From a virus: a stretch of DNA of 64,000 nucleotides. Positions 15,783 to 23,122 of the stretch are shown here, one piece after another. Under the pieces are notes generated by a model. The model saw nothing but the letters and a program-made list of their open reading frames with translations. It was not told where the DNA came from and did no database searches. Position 1 is the stretch's first letter. The number at the start of each line of letters is the position of its first letter. The stretch is from positions 94,421-158,420 of IMG/VR virus record IMGVR_UViG_3300030102_006951, one strand, 5' to 3'. The position numbers and the translations under genes were made by a program.

Positions 15783-17063
15783 TTAAGATATTGCAACTTT
15801 TGCAACACTCGATTTTTTATTTTTTAATATATTAATATATAAATTTTTCCTATTTTCAGTCACGGCATCAATACTATATTTGTCTTTAACTGTATCGTTT
15901 AACTTACTACTTAGTTCAGTAACCAATTCTGGATTTTCAATCAATCTTTTTATGTTTCTAAACCAGTCTTTATGATTTTTATTAGACTTGACCAACAACG
16001 CATTTCCCATTGGGTTTACTGGTAGGTTGTGTTGTCCTTTTTCTGGTTTATCATAGTAGTTAAATAAGTCTAGTTGATATGGCCCAAAGTCTTGCGCAAT
16101 AATAGCCTTATTATGAAAACCAGCTTCAATAACTTTTAATTGTGACTTAACCTTGTTAAAAGTATGTTCTTCAAGTGGTGCTAAAGATACATCAAATAAG
16201 TTATAATTTGTGGCATATGTGGAAATTGGTTTAGTCCATACTCTTCTATATGATTCATTTTCAACTCCGTCATATTCATCTTGTTTAAAACTAAGCAAAT
16301 GTTTTCTATATTCATCACTAACTATAGAGTAATTATCTGTAAATATTTTTTCATACTGATACCAAACACTTTCTTTTGGTTGTATTGGCCTTTGTTTTCT
16401 TTTTCCAGTTTTTTCATCAATCATTGTTACTGAACCCCTTAAGTCGAAACCACATAATACTAATTGTATTTTGTCTATTAATTTACTTGATTTTAATTGT
16501 CCAACAAAATTACCTAATAATTGTAGGTCTTTTAAGTGGCTACTACCTCCTAGCCATCCTATTCTTAATTTGTCTGAGGGTTCTGATTTTGGTTTATATT
16601 GTTTTTCTTTAGGGTCGATTGCGTTTGGTAAAACAAATACGTTTTCATTGTATTTTTTAATTTCATCAGCAAACAGTGGTGTTGTAGTTATTATATTTCT
16701 AGCCACTTTAATATTATTTAAAATATTTTTATCCATTCCAGATTGTTTAATCAATAGATAGGCTGGGTGGTGTTTCCCTGGAGACCAGTGGTCATCGATA
16801 TCCATAAATGTTTTGATTCCCAATTTATCACACCTTTCTAATACGCTTTCGACTTTATCAAATGGGCCCAAGCTTCTATGATAATGAATTATATCGTATT
16901 TTTTTAAAAAATTATCATCATTAATTTTTGGTTCATAATCTATGTCAATATGAAATTTATCTGGATAATTATTTTCTAGTGTGATGTGTGGTTTTGTTGA
17001 GCGGAAATAACCAACCCCTGTTCTGTCTGACGGTACTACTAATACCTTAATTTTTTTACTCAT
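15783..17063 (-). CDS. GT-B glycosyltransferase (GT4-like)
   Basis: The 426 residues begin KVLVVPSDRTGVGYFRSTKPH (6-26), an acceptor-side glycine loop seen in GT4-like phage and bacterial enzymes. They continue with the DIDDHW strand end (88-93), VLPNAID (144-150) before the interdomain linker, and GWLGGSSHLKDL (169-180) opening the donor domain. The C-terminal part (LKVIEAGFHNKAIIAQDFGPYQ, about 327-348) carries the nucleotide-sugar-binding Glu. It is the first gene of the accessory arm after the terminator at 17133, with no partner overlap. Substrate unknown. Confidence 0.8.
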   Translation of the reverse strand: MSKKIKVLVVPSDRTGVGYFRSTKPHITLENNYPDKFHIDIDYEPKINDDNFLKKYDIIHYHRSLGPFDKVESVLERCDKLGIKTFMDIDDHWSPGKHHPAYLLIKQSGMDKNILNNIKVARNIITTTPLFADEIKKYNENVFVLPNAIDPKEKQYKPKSEPSDKLRIGWLGGSSHLKDLQLLGNFVGQLKSSKLIDKIQLVLCGFDLRGSVTMIDEKTGKRKQRPIQPKESVWYQYEKIFTDNYSIVSDEYRKHLLSFKQDEYDGVENESYRRVWTKPISTYATNYNLFDVSLAPLEEHTFNKVKSQLKVIEAGFHNKAIIAQDFGPYQLDLFNYYDKPEKGQHNLPVNPMGNALLVKSNKNHKDWFRNIKRLIENPELVTELSSKLNDTVKDKYSIDAVTENRKNLYINILKNKKSSVAKVAIS

Positions 17064-17132
17064 ATACTTACTAGTTAAAACTTTTATAATTATAGTTAAG
17101 TATAGATATAAAATTTATAAATGTAAATGATA

Positions 17133-17155
17133 AAGGCCCAGAAAAACTGAGCCTT
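17133..17155 (-). terminator. Hairpin terminator at the end of the 17182-19654 unit
   Basis: AAGGCCCAG and CTGAGCCTT form a 9-bp stem with one mismatch and an AAAA loop. On the minus strand the 3' arm is followed by TTTATC. It lies 27 nt past the stop of the 17182-17748 gene and before the glycosyltransferase gene, so it separates the small minus-strand virion-like unit from the glycan/metabolic arm. Confidence 0.6.
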
Positions 17156-17181
17156 AAATTTTATATAATTAATTATTATAT

Positions 17182-17748
17182 TTATTTACTTCTTTTTGTT
17201 TTAATTTTACCTTCTTTAACTAAAGTATTAATAGTTTTTTTAATAACACTTTCGCTTATATTTTTACTATAGTCTACTGACAAATATTCAATTAAAACAT
17301 CTTTAATCATGTCTCTTAATCCAGACTTACTTATTGTAATCATATCACCGTTAACGATACTCTCATTTACGTTTTTATTGTTAGTCTGCATTGGTTTTTC
17401 GTTAATTAAATCTGAAACATCATCTAAATTGAATGTATGACCCATTGTTGGTTGTTTTATTGGGTTTTCTAACATTGCTTTTTTAATTTCTTCTGGCATT
17501 TTTGAATTTAAAATAGCTTCTTTATTAGGTTGTTTCATCTGTCTAGTGGCATTTCCCATTGTTTGGGCCTGAGTGCTAGTTTTTACATTTGTTTCACTAA
17601 CATATCCTTCAGTGTTTTGCGTAAATGCATCACCATTAACATTTCCCGTTTCATAATTACCGTTATCTACTTTATTCATAACAGCTTTAGCGCTACCAAG
17701 TATATTTTTTAACTTTGTCAAATCCGCTGGTGGTGGAACTCCATTCAT
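17182..17748 (-). CDS. Unrecognised 188-residue protein, disordered N-terminal half
   Basis: The first 100 residues are rich in Asn, Thr, Gln and Gly with no obvious fold. The C-terminal 65 residues (ISKSGLRDMIKDVLIEYLS then ISESVIKKTINTLVKEGKIK) form a clear helix-turn-helix-like bundle. A disordered arm with a helical tail is common in phage scaffold or head-completion proteins, but I cannot place it. It is the last gene of a five-gene minus-strand unit and is followed by a hairpin terminator. Confidence 0.5.
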   Translation of the reverse strand: MNGVPPPADLTKLKNILGSAKAVMNKVDNGNYETGNVNGDAFTQNTEGYVSETNVKTSTQAQTMGNATRQMKQPNKEAILNSKMPEEIKKAMLENPIKQPTMGHTFNLDDVSDLINEKPMQTNNKNVNESIVNGDMITISKSGLRDMIKDVLIEYLSVDYSKNISESVIKKTINTLVKEGKIKTKRSK

Positions 17749-17768
17749 AATACTTTTTTTTTTAATTA

Positions 17769-18197
17769 TTAACTTTTATTTTCTACACCCTTTTCTAAAC
17801 CGTTCATAAATGAACTGTCTTTGGTGGGGCCAACATATGGTGGTATGTTTTCACCACCTTTAATTTTATTAACTGGTTTATACCATTTTAAGTCAGTTGG
17901 TTCTATTCTTTTAATTTTATCTATTAAGAATATTTTCCAAAACCCATTAGCTTTACCGCTAGTTGATTCACCGCTAGCTTGGAATGCTCTAATTGCTGGA
18001 TTACCAGCTTTAGTTTTTCCTTTTCCATATATAAATACGTACCTCTGACTTAATGAACCGTCTTTATTTTCGTACCATATTCTCGCTGAGCGATAAAACT
18101 TATTACCGCTTTTGGATATCTCACCATCAATCATTGAATCTATGGTACTTATATTGCTTTCTAATATAAGGCCTTTATATATATTGTAAAGCTTCAT
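17769..18197 (-). CDS. Unrecognised 142-residue beta-rich protein (WYL-like resemblance)
   Basis: The core RIWYENKDGSLSQRYVFIYG (about 39-58) and KANGFWKIFLIDKIKRIEPT (about 83-102) resemble the SH3-like WYL fold, where a polar sheet strand carries an RY pair and a later DRI-like strand. This resemblance is weak and by eye only. In a WYL protein the domain senses ligands or nucleic acid. Its place within a probable late unit argues as well for a virion or assembly role. Confidence 0.4.
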   Translation of the reverse strand: MKLYNIYKGLILESNISTIDSMIDGEISKSGNKFYRSARIWYENKDGSLSQRYVFIYGKGKTKAGNPAIRAFQASGESTSGKANGFWKIFLIDKIKRIEPTDLKWYKPVNKIKGGENIPPYVGPTKDSSFMNGLEKGVENKS

Positions 18198-18204
18198 ATT
18201 TTTT

Positions 18205-18549
18205 TTATAGTACTACTTGACCAATATTTTCTGTTGTGTCAGGTGTTGTGTAATTATCTGATGGTGTGTATCCCCAGGTTGCACCGTTGTTTGCAAATGC
18301 TGCTAATCTACCAGAACCACCATAGAGTGGGTTACCGTTAATATCTACATCCCCACCACCATTATTTGTGTCTAAAAATACACCAGTGCCTTTACCATAA
18401 ATTGGTGTGACCTGGTCTGACAAGGCTTTAGTGTGTGTAGCACTGTAATTGTTTCCTGGGTCTGAGTTGTCGTAACTATTACTTGCGATTAATGAATTTC
18501 TTTGCGATATAGCAATTTGTTCTAATCTATTACTTGTGTAATTTGGCAT
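18205..18549 (-). CDS. Unrecognised 114-residue Ser/Asn/Gly-rich protein
   Basis: Rich in Ser, Asn, Gly and Thr with few charges, a composition typical of virion surface or extended structural proteins. The N-terminus (YTSNRLEQIAISQRNSLIAS) is a single amphipathic helix and the rest lacks helix propensity. It lies 7 nt upstream of the 17769-18197 gene and 2 nt past the 18552-19022 gene in the same unit. No family recognised. Confidence 0.45.
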   Translation of the reverse strand: MPNYTSNRLEQIAISQRNSLIASNSYDNSDPGNNYSATHTKALSDQVTPIYGKGTGVFLDTNNGGGDVDINGNPLYGGSGRLAAFANNGATWGYTPSDNYTTPDTTENIGQVVL

Positions 18550-18551
18550 AA

Positions 18552-19022
18552 TTATAAAATTTTATTATCTTTATTGTTATTCATATACTCTATTAAATAT
18601 CTAACAGCTTCAATTTCTGACTCATATGACTCATAATATTGCAATCTATTATTCTCTATCTGGTCAGAAACCTTAGAGTGTTTACCGCTAGAGTTGATTT
18701 TGACCATGCCACCAATTTTAGTTGGATTTGCATTGTCCTTATCTTTGGTGTGTGTATCTTTAAATGCGTTACCACCCTTTTTTGAGCCAACGCCTTTGGT
18801 TTTCATTATAATTCTTTTAACACCGTCAATTTTTTTTATTTCCCCATCATGTTTAGCATTTAACCAGTTAAATATTTCTTCTTCTAATTCAGTTAAATTT
18901 TCTTTAGACTTTAACCTACTTAATCTGGTTGTTATATTATTTCCAGATATTTTATCACCTAATTCTTTTTTTAGGTTATCTGGAACAACATAATCTTTAT
19001 TTATGAAATCATGATTGGGCAT
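18552..19022 (-). CDS. Unrecognised 156-residue basic protein
   Basis: Helical N-terminus (residues 10-55), then a Lys/Gly-rich loop (about 76-108), and a C-terminal helix (ESEIEAVRYLIEYMNN). The ATG at 19022 shares its last base with the stop of the upstream gene (1-nt overlap), showing coupling. No family recognised; position suggests a small assembly or structural protein. Confidence 0.5.
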   Translation of the reverse strand: MPNHDFINKDYVVPDNLKKELGDKISGNNITTRLSRLKSKENLTELEEEIFNWLNAKHDGEIKKIDGVKRIIMKTKGVGSKKGGNAFKDTHTKDKDNANPTKIGGMVKINSSGKHSKVSDQIENNRLQYYESYESEIEAVRYLIEYMNNNKDNKIL

Positions 19023-19654
19023 TACGTTATTATTTTTTTAATTTCATACTTTATTAATGTAGACATTTTTTTTAAATTAACATTATCATTTAAACTTTTA
19101 AGTGTATGAAAAATAACGGTACCAAGTTCGTCATCCGTTAATTCAGAACCACTTATTGATGATATAAACTTGTTCATTGTTGTAATAACTTCTGGTTTAT
19201 TTATCTCATCAATATCCATTATGTTATTATTATTTATGTCTTCTGGACTTGATTTATCCACTATCTCTCGACTTGAGGTATAGTTGTTTAGTAACTCTTT
19301 TATTAAATCTTCCATTTTACCCTTAGCCTCTTCATTTTCTCTTACACCATACATTCCACCAATACCCCATGGATTACCCATGTTTGGTCCAAACGGGTGA
19401 AACCTACTTAGTCTATTTTTAGCCATAGTTGCATAATCATCTCCAGTTGTCGGTATGTCTTCTTCATATTCCGATTCATCATCAAAAGATTTTTGCGTGT
19501 TAGTACTTATTTGACTCACGGATGATAATTCTGGTTTATCTCCACCAAAATCACCTTCTGGTTCAAATATTTCATCAATGTCTTCGTCAACATTTTTATT
19601 ATTTTTCTCTTTAGATAAATAATTTTCCTCGAATTCTTTTTTAGTGAATTTCAT
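19022..19654 (-). CDS. Unrecognised 210-residue acidic protein, first gene of its unit
   Basis: The first 65 residues are acidic and probably disordered (many Asp, Glu and Ser). Then comes NRLSRFHPFGPNMGNPWGIGG (about 78-98), an aromatic/Gly/Pro segment that looks like an extended binding strand. Two helical segments follow (about 104-122 and 165-205). It is led by the promoter-like octamer ATATTTAT 24 nt before ATG on the minus strand, like other virion genes. I do not recognise it; scaffold or head/neck accessory is a guess. Confidence 0.5.
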   Translation of the reverse strand: MKFTKKEFEENYLSKEKNNKNVDEDIDEIFEPEGDFGGDKPELSSVSQISTNTQKSFDDESEYEEDIPTTGDDYATMAKNRLSRFHPFGPNMGNPWGIGGMYGVRENEEAKGKMEDLIKELLNNYTSSREIVDKSSPEDINNNNIMDIDEINKPEVITTMNKFISSISGSELTDDELGTVIFHTLKSLNDNVNLKKMSTLIKYEIKKIIT

Positions 19655-19670
19655 AAATATTCTTTTTATT

Positions 19671-19678
19671 ATAAATAT
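19671..19678 (-). promoter_or_regulatory. ATATTTAT late promoter-like box (minus)
   Basis: Minus-strand ATATTTAT followed by AATAAAAAG, about 24 nt before ATG 19654. With the plus-strand copy at 19693 it makes a divergent pair in a 64-nt gap between two structural units. Confidence 0.5.
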
Positions 19679-19692
19679 AAGCTAAAACCATA

Positions 19693-19700
19693 ATATTTAT
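19693..19700 (+). promoter_or_regulatory. ATATTTAT late promoter-like box (plus)
   Basis: ATATTTAT followed by ATAAAAAGAT, 26 nt before ATG 19719. It is the only such box before the whole 19719-33396 fibre unit, whose inner genes are 2-14 nt apart. Confidence 0.5.
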
Positions 19701-19718
19701 ATAAAAAGATTTTTAATT

Positions 19719-21395
19719 ATGGGTTTTAAGACAAAATTAGATTATTCAGATAATAGACAAATAAGACAAACAGAGAAAACCTCTACCACTCTATCTGGTG
19801 CAACAGTGTTTGGTATACCATTTAGTGGGTTAACAACTGGACCCGATTTATCAGCTACTGGTGATACTAGTGAATTTAGTTTAGTTATCAGTACATTTAG
19901 TGGTAATAATACAACTACAAATTTTACTTGGTTTGACCCTAGTATGGATATTGTCAACCCAACCGTTTCGGCTATAACTCCAGTTACTAGTGGTGTTACG
20001 CAAGAAATTGTACCCGTTTTTGGCCCTTCTACCACTGCGACCACGGTTGATGGGTATGATGTGGTTTTATCTTACAGTGGAGTTGGTTTTGATTTAACAG
20101 TTACTAATATAATTAGCGGTGCTGGACCAACTTATATTGGTACTGTTGTTCATAACTTAGTAACATTTTATAGTGCTGCAACATTAGATTTCCTGGGTAG
20201 ACCTATTTGGGTTGACAATCCAGAAATAACAAGAACTAATAGGCTTATAGTCAAAAACAATCCGACCATTGGTTATGTTTTAACTTGTGATACGGCTGAA
20301 GGGGAGGCTGTGTGGGGTCCTGTATCTGGTACATCGTCTTCTGGTGTAACATTCTGGGAGGAAGGTGGTACTGGTAATACAGCAATTAAAGACAATAAAG
20401 GTACTCATACGATTAATGGTACTTCAAACAACTCCATGATAACTGGTGGGCTTAACAATATGGTTAAAACTTCATTAGGTACTGGAATTTTAAGTGGTAG
20501 GGGAAATTCAATAGAGGATTTGGCTAATTATTCTACCATTATTGGTGGTTTAGATAATAAAATTGAAAATTCTCAAAGGTCATCAATTATAGGTGGTAAT
20601 CAAAATATATTGATTGGAGCTTCTAACTCCACTATTTTAGGTGGTGAAGATATTACTGGAACATCTAATAATACCGTTTATGTGGATAATTTAGATATTA
20701 AAAATGATTTAGTAATTAATAATTTAGGTTCTGGCCCAGGTACTACAGATTTAGGTGTTGACGCAACTGGCGTTGTTGTGGACCAAGCATCAGATATAAA
20801 TTTAAAAGAAAATATTAATACAATAGAAAACGCATTAGACAAGGTTTTAAGCTTGAGAGGTGTGACATACAACTGGAAAGATAGACAAAGGGGTGGTAAC
20901 GACTTAAGAATGGGATTTATTGCTCAAGAAGTTGATGATGTCGAACCCAATTTATCTTATATGGGAACTTCTGGTTTTATGGGTGTACATTACAAAGATT
21001 TTCCAGCGCTTATTGTTGAAGCAATAAAAGAATTAGTTAATAATAAAAAAATAACTTTTAATAAAGAGGAGTTAATTTTTGAGACTCAAACAATAGCTTC
21101 GGAAGATAATAATATAGAGTTAAATTATAATGGTACTCATGAGTCATCTATTGATGGTGGTATTACTGTAGTTAAGGGAATTGATGAAGATAATGATTCC
21201 ACATTCGTAGTTGATTCTGTGGGTGATTGGATTACAAATACACACTTAAAACCAAGTGGTTTAGTTATTCCAGAATATACGCCAACATCGACTGAAGATT
21301 TAAACGGTAAGGTTGGTGAAATAAAGTGGGATGACAAATACTTATATGTAAAGACCAATAATGGTTGGAAAAGGTCTGGACTTGAAACATTTTAG
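19719..21395 (+). CDS. Tail fibre with internal peptidase S74 (intramolecular chaperone) domain
   Basis: Of 558 residues, about 240-330 form GG-x-x-N beta-solenoid repeats of the YadA-head type (SIIGGNQN, STILGGED), closing with NNTVYVDNLDI. An S74 domain follows from about Ser358: ASDINLKENINTIENALDKVLSLRGV, RMGFIAQEVDDVEP, and YKDFPALIVEAIKELV. S74 domains help fibres trimerise and in many phages cut themselves off at the conserved Ser. Here some 115 residues follow the domain (ending DDKYLYVKTNNGWK), so it is internal, not C-terminal. It is probably a tail-fibre or spike protein, and the first gene of the fibre cassette. Confidence 0.82.
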   Translation: MGFKTKLDYSDNRQIRQTEKTSTTLSGATVFGIPFSGLTTGPDLSATGDTSEFSLVISTFSGNNTTTNFTWFDPSMDIVNPTVSAITPVTSGVTQEIVPVFGPSTTATTVDGYDVVLSYSGVGFDLTVTNIISGAGPTYIGTVVHNLVTFYSAATLDFLGRPIWVDNPEITRTNRLIVKNNPTIGYVLTCDTAEGEAVWGPVSGTSSSGVTFWEEGGTGNTAIKDNKGTHTINGTSNNSMITGGLNNMVKTSLGTGILSGRGNSIEDLANYSTIIGGLDNKIENSQRSSIIGGNQNILIGASNSTILGGEDITGTSNNTVYVDNLDIKNDLVINNLGSGPGTTDLGVDATGVVVDQASDINLKENINTIENALDKVLSLRGVTYNWKDRQRGGNDLRMGFIAQEVDDVEPNLSYMGTSGFMGVHYKDFPALIVEAIKELVNNKKITFNKEELIFETQTIASEDNNIELNYNGTHESSIDGGITVVKGIDEDNDSTFVVDSVGDWITNTHLKPSGLVIPEYTPTSTEDLNGKVGEIKWDDKYLYVKTNNGWKRSGLETF

Positions 21396-21397
21396 TA

Positions 21398-23113
21398 ATG
21401 AGTAATTTAAAAAATTATAATTTTAATAAGATTGATACTTACTTAAGTGAAAGTGAGTACTATGATTTTTATTTAGCTCAAGATGAGATAGCCTCACCAT
21501 GCGTTTGTGATGATTCAATCAATAACGAATGCTTAGTTGTGCACTACGACTTTAACAACCCTAATATATATTCAACTGGTATTACTTCAGCTAATACAAT
21601 ATATAGTTTATCTACTTGGTCTGAAGCTTTTAACACTGGTCACACGTTTGAAACATTCGGTTTAACTGGAATTGACAACGGGTATATTGAATATATTAAA
21701 GAAATTGGTGATAATAAAAATACTGGGTTAACTAAAACTATTACTGGTACAACAACTGTAATACCTTCTGGAGATACAAGATTAACATTAAATATAGTTA
21801 GTGGATATACTGGTCAATATATTTACCCAACTGAAATAATAGAAGACTATGGTGTGTTAGGTGATTACCTTTCACTTTGTGGTGGATTTTATCAAGGTTA
21901 TTATAAACTAGATGGTTATTCATATGAGGTATTACCTACGAGGGTTCCAGAGGCTTGGGTTGCCGATTTTTGGTTAAATAAAACAGAGGCTTTATGTTCT
22001 TCAGTTACTGGAACTACATTAAATGATAAGTATCCAAATAATAAAGGGTTTTTCTTTTATATGGGTACTAGGGCTGAAAACAAGTATTGGAATGTTTTTA
22101 GTGGTAATAGTAGTGGTTGTGTAAGTGGTTGTACATCAGGTACTGGTTGTACTGGAACGGTTGAAACCTTTTGTACAGTGCCTAAGGAAACAGACGTTTC
22201 TTTTGTTGGTAGTGAGGGGTTTCCAATTAATTTATCTCCACCACCTTTAGAGATAGACGAAATAAGAAATCAGTTCTTAATATATGGTTACGCAGATGAA
22301 AATAAGTGTCATAAGTGTGGTTCTTCAATGGATGGTTATGCTACTAGAAGGGTTTGTGAATTTAGTGGTGATTCAATAACTGTGACTGCTTATACTCAAG
22401 AGGTTACTAATTATCAGAACCCGTTTTTGGTGTATGGTCAGGCTGGTAGTAATGCCAGATGTGGTAAATGTGGTCATATAAATACAGATTATGGAGACAA
22501 GACTGTTTGTGATTTTAGTGGTTTTACTTCAGACTTACTGGAATTAGATAAAGATAACGATATTGTGGATAATGCTATAGGTTTCAGAGTTAAAGATGAT
22601 GGTAGTATAGGTTATAGGTATTTATCTTTAACTGGTAAATGTGATGGTGATGATTATATTAGCGGTGTAACCGTAAATGAAGAATATTCATTACCAGGAG
22701 TTGTTAAAGATGACGAATGGACTAATATAACAATAAGATTTACTATGCCAGAATATGATGAGTGTGATTTAAAACACGGTGATAGAAGAAAAGGTAAGTT
22801 AATGTTTTATATTAATTCAAAATTAAAATTTGTTTCAGATGAAGTCGATGAGTTCATAGCTAAAAGACTTTATGAATATAAAGATAAACAGTTAGGTGTT
22901 CCGTTTAATATTAGTTTGGGTGGCGGTTCACAAGGCTTATTAGAGTCAATGACTTTTGACGGTCAAGACCCAGATGATTTATCACTTATAATAGAAAATA
23001 ATTTTGCTGGAACATTCATTGGAAATGTTTCTCAATTTAAATTTTTTACTTGTAATGTGAATTGGTGTGAAATTACACATATTTATAATAAAAATAAAGT
23101 TAGATATAATTAA
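21398..23113 (+). CDS. Virion adhesin candidate with duplicated CxxC motifs and lectin-like fold
   Basis: The 571-residue protein lies 2 nt after the S74 fibre. It has a concanavalin/LamG-like appearance: a VVHYDFNNPNIYSTG strand near 47-61, and WTNITIRF with GKLMFYINSKLKFVSD in the last third. Between about 290 and 380 an insertion is duplicated: FLIYGYADENKCHKCG...VCEFSG and FLVYGQAGSNARCGKCG...VCDFSG. Each has CxxCG plus a third Cys 12 residues later, suggesting two metal-binding loops. A further Cys-rich stretch (SSGCVSGCTSGTGCTG) lies before. It probably binds a receptor or stabilises the fibre; no enzyme motif seen. Confidence 0.62.
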   Translation: MSNLKNYNFNKIDTYLSESEYYDFYLAQDEIASPCVCDDSINNECLVVHYDFNNPNIYSTGITSANTIYSLSTWSEAFNTGHTFETFGLTGIDNGYIEYIKEIGDNKNTGLTKTITGTTTVIPSGDTRLTLNIVSGYTGQYIYPTEIIEDYGVLGDYLSLCGGFYQGYYKLDGYSYEVLPTRVPEAWVADFWLNKTEALCSSVTGTTLNDKYPNNKGFFFYMGTRAENKYWNVFSGNSSGCVSGCTSGTGCTGTVETFCTVPKETDVSFVGSEGFPINLSPPPLEIDEIRNQFLIYGYADENKCHKCGSSMDGYATRRVCEFSGDSITVTAYTQEVTNYQNPFLVYGQAGSNARCGKCGHINTDYGDKTVCDFSGFTSDLLELDKDNDIVDNAIGFRVKDDGSIGYRYLSLTGKCDGDDYISGVTVNEEYSLPGVVKDDEWTNITIRFTMPEYDECDLKHGDRRKGKLMFYINSKLKFVSDEVDEFIAKRLYEYKDKQLGVPFNISLGGGSQGLLESMTFDGQDPDDLSLIIENNFAGTFIGNVSQFKFFTCNVNWCEITHIYNKNKVRYN

Positions 23114-23122
23114 ACAAAAAAA

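Noticed and set aside
15761-15808. Longer N-terminus for the 15413-15760 protein
   Set aside because: It overlaps the end of the glycosyltransferase gene; ATG 15760 follows an A/T-rich leader without overlap.
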